12,360 bases of DNA from contig DKAS01000034.1 of NCBI GenBank assembly GCA_002448875.1, forward strand, positions 6,507-18,866. Direction: 5' to 3'. The notes beneath the pieces were generated by a model that was given only the letters and a program-made list of their open reading frames with translations, was not told the origin of the DNA and did not search any database. Position 1 is the first letter of the stretch; the number at the start of each line of letters is the position of its first letter. Below are positions 1 to 6,760 of the stretch, piece by piece. The DNA comes from Proteobacteria bacterium UBA6920 (GTDB lineage: Bacteria > Pseudomonadota > Gammaproteobacteria > SG8-11). Made by a program: the position numbers and the translations under genes.

Positions 1-381
1 TCCTGCGCCCAGATCGGCAAGAATGTTCATCTGTCCGGCGGTGTCGGTATCGGCGGCGTGCTTGAACCGCTGCAAGCCAATCCCACCATCATCGGCGACA
101 ACTGTTTTATCGGGGCGCGATCCGAGGTGGTGGAAGGCGTCATTGTCGAAGACAATTGCGTCATTTCCATGGGCGTTTACATCGGACAAAGCACCCGCAT
201 ATACCATCGTGAGCGTGATGAAATACTCTACGGTCGAATCCCCGCAGGCTCCGTGGTCGTTTCTGGCAATCTGCCCTCAAAAGACGGTAAATACAGCCTT
301 TATTGTGCGGTAATTGTAAAGCAAGTGGATGAAAAAACTCGTTCAAAAGTAGGTATAAACGAACTTTTGCGCGATCTGTAA
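1..381 (+). CDS. dapD: Tetrahydrodipicolinate N-succinyltransferase, C-terminal part
   Basis: DapD transfers succinyl from succinyl-CoA to tetrahydrodipicolinate in the succinylase branch of the lysine/meso-diaminopimelate pathway, in the cytoplasm. The window opens inside the gene, in frame 1, and shows the last 126 residues before TAA at 379-381. They carry the left-handed beta-helix hexapeptide pattern ([10 protein letters not shown], then [19 protein letters not shown]) and the family's C-terminal features [13 protein letters not shown] and [14 protein letters not shown]. The first in-frame start-like codon (GTG at 58) is internal, since clear homology runs back to base 1. The usual protein is about 270-280 residues, so a bit more than half lies upstream. 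Family assignment is firm from the motifs. Confidence 0.95.
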   Translation, partial: SCAQIGKNVHLSGGVGIGGVLEPLQANPTIIGDNCFIGARSEVVEGVIVEDNCVISMGVYIGQSTRIYHRERDEILYGRIPAGSVVVSGNLPSKDGKYSLYCAVIVKQVDEKTRSKVGINELLRDL

Positions 382-419
382 GCAGCCCTTAACGATTTTC
401 CCTCTAAAACACCTTACAT

Positions 420-445
420 TAATCCACGGGCATGCCCGTGGATTA
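420..445. repeat. Perfect 26-bp palindrome downstream of dapD
   Basis: The 13 bases TAATCCACGGGCA (420-432) are followed at once by their exact reverse complement (433-445). As RNA this would give an 11-bp stem with a CAUG loop, 38 bases after the dapD stop. No T-run follows (GTTCAATATG), so it is not a classic intrinsic terminator. It could be a terminator or mRNA-stabilising hairpin for dapD, or an operator for a dimeric protein. The sequence alone does not choose between these. Confidence 0.6.
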
Positions 446-493
446 GTTCAATATGTGTATAAACAGAAATTATAGCCACCCTGCAACCCTGGA

Positions 494-542
494 TATAATA
501 TAGGGTCTATTCAAGTGGTAAATTGCACTGAAAGATCAGACC
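494..542 (+). promoter_or_regulatory. Possible promoter followed by a structured leader
   Basis: A perfect TATAAT (494-499) is followed at the expected start distance by a sequence that can fold. GGTCT (504-508) pairs with AGACC (538-542). Inside it TTC-A-AGTG (510-517) pairs with CACTGAA (526-532), with one bulged A and the 8-base loop GTAAATTG. The expected -35 position (471-476, TATAGC) is poor. If real, the transcript would have a leader of about 260 bases before the Rrf2 start, or could be a separate small RNA. I recognise no known riboswitch. Confidence 0.3.
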
Positions 543-631
543 ATGCCCTAGGGCTAGTTTATATCTTATTGTATATATTAACTTTCATAATATTGCTCTA
601 TCGTCAACTTAATAACATGGTAACAAAATTT

Positions 632-659
632 AACAATATTTTACGTAGACCATATTGTT
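632..659. repeat. Inverted repeat AACAATAT/ATATTGTT
   Basis: Eight-base perfect arms at 632-639 and 652-659 separated by 12 bases, followed by a T-rich stretch. It lies about 110 bases upstream of the Rrf2 start, so it may be an operator. AT-rich sequence makes chance repeats likely, so confidence is low. Confidence 0.25.
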
Positions 660-765
660 TTTATTGCGATAGTCATTAAGCTTTTTTACCAGAACGCCTT
701 GTGCGGATTTTTAGAAAAAGTTTAAATTTTTAAGCATACGAAACAGCTGAAGGAGTACTTTTAAA

Positions 766-1176
766 ATGCGCATTTCATCCAAAGCCCGTTACGCAACCAT
801 TGCGTTAATGGACATCGCTTCACGCAATTCGGATACGCCGATCACGCTTTCGGACATCTCCAAGCGGCAGAATATTTCTGTCTCCTACCTTGAGCAGATT
901 TTCGCCAAGTTGCGTCGCGCATCGCTGGTCACTGCGTCCCGTGGTCCCGGGGGCGGTTACAAACTGAGCCGTGACGCCGATCAGATCAGCCTGGCGGATA
1001 TTGCTGTTATTTTTAACAAAGAACCCCTGACCGCCGACAGTGTGCAGGGTAATGTCGCCAAATCCGGCTGGTATAATTTCAGCCAGGATCTGCGTCAGTT
1101 TCTCGGTAATGTATCGCTGGGCCAGTATGTGAAAAACGCCGCCGCCAGCGAAAGCAAGGTCAGCAGCGCCGCCTGA
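766..1176 (+). CDS. Rrf2-family transcriptional regulator, IscR-like but without cysteines
   Basis: A 136-residue winged-helix regulator. The N-terminal 75 residues follow IscR closely: SSKARYATIALMDIA, the recognition-helix region ISVSYLEQIFAKLR with Glu43 (the residue that tunes DNA-site choice in E. coli IscR), and the wing SRGPGGGYKLSRD. The C-terminal part aligns with IscR's dimer helix (FSQDLRQFLGNVSLGQYV). The loop that in IscR carries the three cluster-binding cysteines is replaced by EPLTADSVQGNVAKSGW, and the whole protein has no cysteine. It therefore cannot bind an Fe-S cluster in the IscR way. No isc or suf gene follows. ATG at 766 is preceded by AAGGAG at 750-755. DNA-binding repressor or activator is inferred from the family; the signal it senses is unknown. 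Confidence 0.88.
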   Translation: MRISSKARYATIALMDIASRNSDTPITLSDISKRQNISVSYLEQIFAKLRRASLVTASRGPGGGYKLSRDADQISLADIAVIFNKEPLTADSVQGNVAKSGWYNFSQDLRQFLGNVSLGQYVKNAAASESKVSSAA

Positions 1177-1180
1177 CAGG

Positions 1181-2101
1181 TTATTGCAGCGGATCACGGG
1201 AAGGTGATCCGCTCCCTGAGGGTGCACCAGACAAGGCGGTGGACAATGGGTTGTATCCCGCCTCTGTCATCAATTCCCGAACCCGGGCTGACGGCAACAA
1301 GCTCCTGATCGCCGCCAGTGACGCGGTTGTAGATGCGGTAACCGCCGCGCCCACGACGCGGTGCAGGGAATAGGCTTGCGTGGCCGATTCGTCGGCGGCC
1401 AGCGGCGGCTGAGCGGCCAGGGACAACAGCTTGATCCCCTTTCCCTGAGTGCGTGCCAGTTCCGCTTGCCGCCAGGAGGCAAAGCCAATGGCCGACGGGC
1501 GCTGCGCCACCAGATCGATAAGTCGCTGACTGTTGCCATGCGGCAAGGCGCTGAGCGAACGCAGCAGTGGCAGGCCCAGATTTTCGATCACACCAGCCAG
1601 CTCGGCGTAGCCGCCGTCCGCCAGCAACAGTTCAATAGCACCATCTTCACCGCCAACATACTTCCAGTCGCTCAATTTGCGTTGCAGTATGTCTGCAAGA
1701 TCACGACCGGTCAGCTCCTGCACCGGGTTGGCGGCATTGACGACGATGGCCACGCCGTCTTCCGCCAGCGGCCAGGACTGCGCTACCGGTGCACCTGCCA
1801 GCAGCGCGAGATCCGTCAATTCGATCACCGTTGCCGGTCGCGTGGATGGAGGGGGAGCCGATACCGCACCGGGGGTAAGGGGAACGACGGTGTAGCCTGC
1901 CATCTCCTGCTGCAAATAGGCGCTAAATTTTACGGCCAGCTCAGGAGAGAAAACCACGTTATGCACCACTACCAGACGCGCACCCGGGTCGGGCAGCAGG
2001 CGGTCACGCAGTAGATAAGTCAGCGCCAGCAGCAAAGCCAGTGAGGCGATGAATACAGACAGGGTGCGTGATTTGGTGATAAGCGATGGTAGCGCAGGCA
2101 T
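1181..2101 (-). CDS. Membrane-anchored PstS-like periplasmic binding-domain protein
   Basis: A 306-residue protein starting at ATG 2101, which has a GAGG just upstream. An in-frame TTG at 2116 is the alternative start. Residues 12-31 form one hydrophobic segment followed by charged RDR, so it is probably an uncleaved membrane anchor with the rest periplasmic. The body resembles phosphate-binding (PstS-type, PBP_like_2) domains: GVAIVVNAANPVQELTGRDL at about 116-135, the following LSDWKYVGG, AIGFASW at 204-210 and YSLHRVV at 244-250. No ABC permease or ATPase gene lies nearby, so it is unlikely to be the substrate protein of a local transporter. A sensing or scavenging role is inference. It ends 4 bases from the Rrf2 gene, tail to tail, and is last in a minus-strand block behind the PilZ gene (71-base gap). 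Ligand not determinable. Confidence 0.7.
   Translation of the reverse strand: MPALPSLITKSRTLSVFIASLALLLALTYLLRDRLLPDPGARLVVVHNVVFSPELAVKFSAYLQQEMAGYTVVPLTPGAVSAPPPSTRPATVIELTDLALLAGAPVAQSWPLAEDGVAIVVNAANPVQELTGRDLADILQRKLSDWKYVGGEDGAIELLLADGGYAELAGVIENLGLPLLRSLSALPHGNSQRLIDLVAQRPSAIGFASWRQAELARTQGKGIKLLSLAAQPPLAADESATQAYSLHRVVGAAVTASTTASLAAIRSLLPSARVRELMTEAGYNPLSTALSGAPSGSGSPSRDPLQ
1188..1213. terminator. 10-bp stem-loop at the Rrf2/PstS-like convergent junction
   Basis: AGCGGATCAC (1188-1197), loop GGGAAG, then GTGATCCGCT (1204-1213) is a perfect 10-bp stem. It lies just past the Rrf2 stop and inside the last codons of the minus-strand gene. It could end transcription from both sides, but there is no T-run on either strand, so it may need Rho or act as a 3'-end stabiliser. 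Confidence 0.5.
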
Positions 2102-2172
2102 TGCCGCCTCGAACAACAGAAAATGAGCCGCCCGCGCTCAGCGATCCCGGCTGCAACACGCCGCGGGAGGAA

Positions 2173-2616
2173 TCAGGTACCGCTGTTGAATTCCTGATCA
2201 CTGCCGGGAAATCGCTCGGCATACAGCGCGATCCATTCCCGCGCCGCTTCTTCACCGGTGAGTGCGCGTCCTTCGTGCAGGAGAATTTTACGCTTGTAGT
2301 GTTCGATATGGCAAACCTGTTCCACCATACGCACGCGGTAGGCTTGCTCCTTGTCCAGCAGCTCGACGCCGACATCAAAGGCGTTGCCGTTGGCCCGGCA
2401 CCAGGTAACCCGCGCCTTGGTCTCGAACGGAGGCTGGACGGCGGGTATGCGCAAGGCGATGATCTTACCCACCACCAGCTCGGTCTGCGAGTGAAAAGAC
2501 AAGCCGCCGTTGCTGATATTATTCAGCGCGTCCCTTTCCTCATGCGCCTCGTCCACCTCGACCTCAATGGGGATATCCGAAGGGTGGCGGATGTATTTAC
2601 GGGCATGTAGACTCAT
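2173..2616 (-). CDS. Single-domain PilZ protein (probable cyclic di-GMP receptor)
   Basis: A 147-residue protein with the two halves of the PilZ c-di-GMP site near the N-terminus: RKYIR (Arg6 to Arg10, the RxxxR motif) and NISNGG (Asn33, Ser35, Gly38, the D/NxSxxG motif). The beta-barrel region continues to about residue 100 (ALRIPAVQPPFETKARVTWC, then AFDVGVEL). A helical tail of about 45 residues follows, with HIEHYKRKIL and AAREWIALYAERFP. PilZ proteins usually change shape on binding c-di-GMP and control motility, pili or exopolysaccharide. The specific target here is not visible. Start ATG 2616 has AAGGAG seven bases upstream. The gene sits between the YkgJ-type gene (30-base gap from its stop) and the PstS-like gene, so it is probably co-transcribed with both. 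Confidence 0.88.
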   Translation of the reverse strand: MSLHARKYIRHPSDIPIEVEVDEAHEERDALNNISNGGLSFHSQTELVVGKIIALRIPAVQPPFETKARVTWCRANGNAFDVGVELLDKEQAYRVRMVEQVCHIEHYKRKILLHEGRALTGEEAAREWIALYAERFPGSDQEFNSGT

Positions 2617-2646
2617 CTGCAGGCTCCTTGCCCCGTGTGGGGCCAG

Positions 2647-3081
2647 CTAGCATCGGCGGAACTGCCGCAAAGCCGCCTCGATCTTGTTTATCGGCACTAC
2701 CAGTTCGCGATTGATGCCTTCACAGCGTTCCGCTTCCAGATTCCAGTGTTTCCGGCTTTTGAGAATCTCCGGCCAGAACGGATAGGTGCTGCATTGCAAA
2801 GGGCGTACCGGATAGATCCGACACTGCCCATTTTGCAAAAAGACACAGGCGCCATCCGCCGCCGACTGCAATACCAGATCACCTTCACTGCGTGTCAGAT
2901 AGCGGCGGTGAAACCAGGCGGGTGACAGTTGCAAATAGTCACGAATGGTTTCCGCTTCGCCAGCACATAAAAAAACGAAGTGGTCATCACCGCCCACGCA
3001 ACAGCGGCCACATTGCGTACATTTGAACCGCAGCGCCACGCGGCGGTACAACGGTTGTTCATAGTTCTCTGTTTTATCCAT
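2647..3081 (-). CDS. YkgJ-family cysteine cluster (CxxCxxCC) protein
   Basis: A 144-residue soluble protein when started at ATG 3081. A TTG nine bases further upstream (3090) is the alternative, and neither start has a clear ribosome-binding site. It shows the family hallmark CTQCGRCC (Cys21, 24, 27, 28) and the second cluster CRIYPVRPLQCSTYPF (Cys87, Cys97), plus Cys79 and Cys120. This family is predicted to bind zinc or iron; its biochemical role is not established. The gene leads a minus-strand block with the PilZ and PstS-like genes and diverges from the YcgR-like gene. The family call is strong; any link to c-di-GMP is only from position. Confidence 0.85.
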   Translation of the reverse strand: MDKTENYEQPLYRRVALRFKCTQCGRCCVGGDDHFVFLCAGEAETIRDYLQLSPAWFHRRYLTRSEGDLVLQSAADGACVFLQNGQCRIYPVRPLQCSTYPFWPEILKSRKHWNLEAERCEGINRELVVPINKIEAALRQFRRC

Positions 3082-3203
3082 AATATTCAATATGTTAACA
3101 CATTCTCAAGAATCCGTTCACGCACCCTGCTCTGACTTGCGGGCCGGCGCATCATACCCGACACGGGAAATCGCCGGGCAAAGACGGCACTTCGTAGTGT
3201 ACT

Positions 3204-3209
3204 ATTATA
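3204..3209 (-). promoter_or_regulatory. Possible -10 box for the YkgJ-PilZ-PstS-like block
   Basis: A perfect TATAAT on the minus strand in the divergent spacer, giving a leader of about 115 bases to ATG 3081. The sequence 17 bases upstream (GTACGC) is not a good -35, so this is a weak call. Confidence 0.3.
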
Positions 3210-3268
3210 GTTGTCGGCGGTTTTTTGCGTACCTTCCGCCCTGTCCATGAGCGCATCGGCAAAGAATT

Positions 3269-3274
3269 TATAAT
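3269..3274 (+). promoter_or_regulatory. Possible -10 box for the YcgR-like gene
   Basis: A perfect TATAAT ends 18 bases before the ATG at 3293, which would give a leader of only about a dozen bases. No convincing -35 at 16-18 bases upstream and no clear Shine-Dalgarno sequence. A specialised sigma factor or a more distant promoter is possible. Confidence 0.3.
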
Positions 3275-3292
3275 TTCCGGATAAACATCGAC

Positions 3293-3994
3293 ATGGAAAC
3301 TGACCAGCACCGTATCGTGGAGGCAAGACGCATAGTCGGAATATTGACACGACTTTGCAAAGAACACGTGCCTCTGACCTGCAAAGCCCATCAGGGCGAT
3401 AGCGAGTGGTACGGCACCATCAGGGAAATTGATTTCGAGCGTGGCCATCTACTGCTCTCTCCTCTGAACGACCTGGGCCAGCCTCAGCCCACCCTGTCCG
3501 CAGGGGAATACCACTGTCACGGGAAGCTGGCAGGAGTCATGGTGCAGTTCAATGGTACGCTGCAAGCCGCGGACAGCGCCCTGCCATTCGAAGCCTACCC
3601 CGTCCGTTTCCCGCAAAGCATTCATTACCATCAGCGACGCGCCACGGAACGCATCGGCGTCTGGGTAGACCAGAAACTGCCCGTCATGCTGCAGTTGGAA
3701 GGCAAGGTGTTTCTCAAAGGGCATATTCAGGACATTTCCGCCCAGGGCATGAATGCCTGCTTTTATCGCATTCTACCGGTGGAACCGGGAGAGATCGCGC
3801 CCTCCTGCGTCCTGGAAATGATGGAGGGAGCCCCGGTGCGCTGCAAGTTCAGCATCAAAGACGTCAGCAACAACGACGCTGCCGGCACCATGAGCATTCG
3901 CGGCCAGTTTTTCGAGATCAATGCCGTCGACGCAAAACGCGTCGGCCGATTCGTGTCTCAACTGGAACAAACCCTGGGGCAAAAACAGGGCTGA
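3293..3994 (+). CDS. YcgR-like flagellar brake protein (PilZN-PilZ)
   Basis: A 233-residue protein with YcgR architecture. Residues 1-105 match a PilZN/YcgR N-terminal barrel, including the ending ALPFEAYPVRFPQSIHYHQRR. Residues about 112-225 form a PilZ domain with RRATER (Arg116 and Arg120, the RxxxR motif) and DISAQG (Asp147, Ser149, Gly152, the DxSxxG motif), so the c-di-GMP site looks intact. In enteric bacteria YcgR with bound c-di-GMP acts on the flagellar motor and slows swimming. That role is inferred here, since no flagellar gene is in the window. It diverges from the YkgJ/PilZ block across about 210 bases and precedes the P-loop ATPase by 41 bases on the same strand. The ATG is supported by homology start rather than by a ribosome-binding site. 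Confidence 0.82.
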   Translation: METDQHRIVEARRIVGILTRLCKEHVPLTCKAHQGDSEWYGTIREIDFERGHLLLSPLNDLGQPQPTLSAGEYHCHGKLAGVMVQFNGTLQAADSALPFEAYPVRFPQSIHYHQRRATERIGVWVDQKLPVMLQLEGKVFLKGHIQDISAQGMNACFYRILPVEPGEIAPSCVLEMMEGAPVRCKFSIKDVSNNDAAGTMSIRGQFFEINAVDAKRVGRFVSQLEQTLGQKQG

Positions 3995-4035
3995 ACGCCA
4001 CGCCCTTACCCGACCCGATAAGCACAACCGCTACC

Positions 4036-5715
4036 ATGGACCGGCTCCGCCAGATACTGCGCAATATCGACGGCCAAGGCTATAAGGCCTACAAGCAGCT
4101 CAATGGCAGTTACCGTTTTCCCGACTATGAACTGGTTTTCGATCATGTACAGGGCGACCCATTCGCCGCGCCCAGTCGTATCTGTATCCGGCGCAGCCAC
4201 GCCCAGGCCGGCTTCCCGGCCCATTACTGGGAGAACGCCAGCCGCCGCGATGGCTTCGAGGACTTCCTCGCCCGTACCGTCGCCCGCGCCTGTGCACACC
4301 ATGTGCGCGGCCGACGCGGCAGCGGCAACAGCGGCCTGATCGGTATCACGGTCAATCGGCAAACCCTGCTGCGCCGCAACGCGCTGGTCACCAGCGCGGA
4401 TGGCATCGAAGCGCGCATGCTGCTGGGCTTGCCGGCCGATGGCCGCAGGGTGGCGGCGGCGGCGGCGGAAACTATGCTGTTCACGGAACTGCCGGCGGTA
4501 GTCGCCCACAGCCTGCGCCTTGCCGCGGTGGACGGTGAAGCCCTCTGGCAACACATTTGCAGCTGCGAAAATCAGCACTTTCTCCGTGCCTGGCTGAGCA
4601 AGGAGCAATTGGTTGCCTTTATCGCCGACGGCGCCATGCTGGCGCGGCGCAGCGGCGTCGACGACCGGCCGCTGCAGGACCAGGCCATTGCCTTCACGGC
4701 TCCGCCTTCGCTGCGGCGCAGCATCACGCCGCCGCACGGTGGCACCATCAGCGGCATGGGGGTGCCAGAGGGTGTCACCCTGATCGTCGGCGGCGGTTTT
4801 CACGGCAAATCCACCCTGCTGCATGCGCTGGAACGCGGTGTTTACAACCATATCCCCGGTGACGGACGGGAACAGGTAGTGACGGTGGCCGACGCCATGA
4901 AGATACGGGCGGAGGACGGTCGCGCGGTGCGGGATGTCGATATCAGCGGTTTTATCGACAATCTGCCGCTGCAGCGCGACACCCGGCGCTTCACCACGGA
5001 AAACGCCAGCGGCAGCACCTCGCAGGCGGCCAATATCATCGAAGCGCTGGAAACCGGTTGCCGTTGTCTGCTGATCGATGAAGACACCAGCGCCAGCAAC
5101 TTCATGATCCGCGATGAGCGCATGCAGCAGCTGGTCGCGGCCGACAAGGAACCGATCACTCCGCTGTTGCACCGGGTGCGCGCCCTGCACCGCGAACAAG
5201 GCGTTTCCTCGGTGATCGTCATGGGCGGCAGCGGCGACTACCTGGACGTGGCTGATCAGGTCATCATGCTGGACAATTACCGGGCGCTGGACGTCAGCGC
5301 GCAGGCCCGCGCGCTGCGCCGCCCGCAAGCTTCCTGGCAGGATACGCTGCCGCCGCTCATGCTGCCGGCAAAACGGCGCCTTGCCGCGGCGCAGCTCCAG
5401 GCCCGACGGCAGGACGGCAAACTCAAAATCGACGCGCGCGACAATATGACTCTGGTCTATGGGGAATGCCATATCGACCTGTCACGAGTTGAACAATTGC
5501 TTGAAAGTGGGCAAAGTAAAGCCATTGGCCATGTGCTGCAACGCTACCTGCAGCACTATCAGACCGCCGCGGATACCGTCACCGGCATCCGCCAGGTACT
5601 GCGGGAAATCGCCGAACACGGATTGGATGTCCTGTGCGAATCGCGCAACGGTGCCCTGGCCCTGCCGCGCCTGCAGGAAATCATGGCGGCTGCCAATCGT
5701 TTACGTCGACATTAA
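4036..5715 (+). CDS. P-loop ATPase of the ABC_ATPase (PF09818 / MRB1590-like) family
   Basis: A 559-residue soluble protein with no membrane segment. Residues 1-240 form the family's N-terminal region (YKAYKQLNGSYRF, then FPAHYWENASRRDGFEDFLAR). An ABC-type ATPase core follows: Walker A GGGFHGKST (252-260), a signature-like ASGSTSQ (about 324-330) and Walker B CLLIDEDTSA (344-353), with a switch region VIVMGGSGDYLDVAD (393-407). The tail (about 460-559) is a separate helical domain. This family is widespread in bacteria with no settled role; the trypanosome relative MRB1590 is an RNA-binding factor in mitochondrial RNA editing, so nucleic-acid binding is a reasonable inference. It is not a transporter subunit: no permease accompanies it. 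Five GCG codons in a row (4453-4467) encode Ala140-144. It lies 41 bases after the YcgR-like gene and 21 before the PDZ gene, so the three are probably one operon. Confidence 0.83.
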   Translation: MDRLRQILRNIDGQGYKAYKQLNGSYRFPDYELVFDHVQGDPFAAPSRICIRRSHAQAGFPAHYWENASRRDGFEDFLARTVARACAHHVRGRRGSGNSGLIGITVNRQTLLRRNALVTSADGIEARMLLGLPADGRRVAAAAAETMLFTELPAVVAHSLRLAAVDGEALWQHICSCENQHFLRAWLSKEQLVAFIADGAMLARRSGVDDRPLQDQAIAFTAPPSLRRSITPPHGGTISGMGVPEGVTLIVGGGFHGKSTLLHALERGVYNHIPGDGREQVVTVADAMKIRAEDGRAVRDVDISGFIDNLPLQRDTRRFTTENASGSTSQAANIIEALETGCRCLLIDEDTSASNFMIRDERMQQLVAADKEPITPLLHRVRALHREQGVSSVIVMGGSGDYLDVADQVIMLDNYRALDVSAQARALRRPQASWQDTLPPLMLPAKRRLAAAQLQARRQDGKLKIDARDNMTLVYGECHIDLSRVEQLLESGQSKAIGHVLQRYLQHYQTAADTVTGIRQVLREIAEHGLDVLCESRNGALALPRLQEIMAAANRLRRH

Positions 5716-5736
5716 ACCCGCAGTGCCCGGAGTGAC

Positions 5737-6615
5737 ATGAATCGCGACCACATCTACAGTACGCTCATCAGTATTCTGGCCCTGGTGATCCTGATCCACT
5801 TGTTCACCGGCGACGACCGCGCGCCGCCAGAGCCTCTCCAGAGCGAGCAAGCTCCGCCCCTGGACTTCAAGCCGGGCGATGACCAGGCGCAAGCCATCAC
5901 TACCCTGGCCACCCAGTTGCGCGCCGAACAGGAAGCCCGTCGTCGCCTGGAGCATCAGGTCAGCGATCTTTACACCCTGCTGCGCCAGCAGAACGGTGCC
6001 GCGAAGGCAGGAAACTCTGCCCCGGACCCGGCAGCCGACGCCCGCCCGCAGGCGTCGACGGAGTCATCGACCACCTCACCGACCACGACTGCCAACCGCG
6101 GTGAAACCGGCAATACCTGGATAGACGAGCAGGCGCTGCTGGATGCCGGCATCACCGTCGACCAGGCCGCCTCCGTCAAGAAGCAATTTGAAAAAATGGA
6201 AATGGACCGTCTGTACCTGCGGGATCGCGCCACGCGCGAGGGCTGGGTAGGCACCTCCCGCTACGTGGACGAGGTGGACAAACTCGATGAACAAACGGAA
6301 AAGATTCGCGCCGAGCTGGGCGAGGACAATTATGGCGCCTTTCTCTACGCCACCGGCCAGCCCAATCAGGTGCTGGCGGAAAGTGTTCTGGAAAGTTCAC
6401 CGGCGCAACAGGCGGGTGTGCGGGCCGGGGATGTCATTGTCAGTTACGATGGTAAGCCCATTCATACCTGGAGCGACGTGCGCAGCGCCACCTCGGCCGG
6501 TCAGGCCGGCCAGCAGGTGGCCTTGGTGCTCAATCGTGACGGCCAGGCTATAACCACTTATATTGCACGCGGCCCCATGGGCGTGCGACTGGCGGTACGC
6601 AGCCAGAAACCGTGA
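5737..6615 (+). CDS. Membrane-bound coiled-coil PDZ-domain protein
   Basis: A 292-residue protein. Residues 8-23 are a single membrane segment (LISILALVILIHLF) after a short N-terminus, so most of the protein should be periplasmic. Residues about 48-86 have heptad character (LATQLRAEQEARRRLEHQVSD). A low-complexity Pro/Ser/Thr linker spans 90-125. A helical region follows at 128-200, and a PDZ domain at about 208-288 (VLESSPAQQAGVRAGDVIVSYDGKPI). There is no serine-protease or site-2-protease domain, so it is not DegP or RseP; it could be a scaffold or adaptor that recognises C-terminal tails. ATG 5737 is preceded closely by GGAG. It follows the ATPase gene by 21 bases on the same strand. Specific function unknown. 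Confidence 0.75.
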   Translation: MNRDHIYSTLISILALVILIHLFTGDDRAPPEPLQSEQAPPLDFKPGDDQAQAITTLATQLRAEQEARRRLEHQVSDLYTLLRQQNGAAKAGNSAPDPAADARPQASTESSTTSPTTTANRGETGNTWIDEQALLDAGITVDQAASVKKQFEKMEMDRLYLRDRATREGWVGTSRYVDEVDKLDEQTEKIRAELGEDNYGAFLYATGQPNQVLAESVLESSPAQQAGVRAGDVIVSYDGKPIHTWSDVRSATSAGQAGQQVALVLNRDGQAITTYIARGPMGVRLAVRSQKP

Positions 6616-6760
6616 GCAACCGCGGCCCTGGCGCGTACCCCCACAGCCACTTCCACACGGTCAATACAACTTCTGTATATACCCAATATTCCTAAACAAA
6701 TGGGTGAATCTGCCGATAAGTCTGTCGATCAGTTCAATTCTAGTGGGCCGACAAGACAAC
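6616..6760 (+). other. Spacer upstream of the reductase gene
   Basis: A 145-base gap that breaks the preceding operon. It is AT-rich in its middle (TGTATATACCCAATATTCC) and has a short imperfect direct repeat CTGCCGAT (6710-6717) / CTGTCGAT (6722-6729). No strong promoter or ribosome-binding site is visible, though one must serve the reductase gene. Confidence 0.3.

Larger units (their letters stand above)
446..765. other. AT-rich spacer between dapD and the Rrf2 gene
   Basis: No ORF of note. The stretch is clearly more AT-rich than its neighbours. It holds a TATAAT at 494-499, a hairpin-forming stretch at 504-542, a 10-bp palindrome GCCCTAGGGC at 545-554, and an inverted repeat AACAATAT (632-639) / ATATTGTT (652-659) with a 12-base gap. 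The start of the next gene is set by AAGGAG at 750-755. A second, weak promoter guess nearer that gene is TTGTGC (699-704), 17 bases, TTAAAT (722-727). I do not see a convincing IscR-type binding site. Confidence 0.5.

Noticed and set aside
2086..2610. 174-codon plus-strand ORF opposite the PilZ gene
   Set aside because: The minus strand has both PilZ motifs and a strong AAGGAG; the plus ORF has no motif.
4453..4467. Five tandem GCG codons in the ATPase gene as a phase-variable repeat
   Set aside because: Trinucleotide units would not shift the frame, and Ala runs are common in GC-rich genes.
4006..5472. 488-codon minus-strand ORF opposite the P-loop ATPase
   Set aside because: Its Arg/Ala/His/Gln-rich translation has no motif, while the plus strand carries clear Walker A and B motifs. 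It is the mirror of a GC-rich gene.
6563..6760. Upstream extension of the reductase reading frame
   Set aside because: The frame is open from 6563 but overlaps the PDZ gene's end and shows no homology; the ferredoxin domain starts right at ATG 6761.
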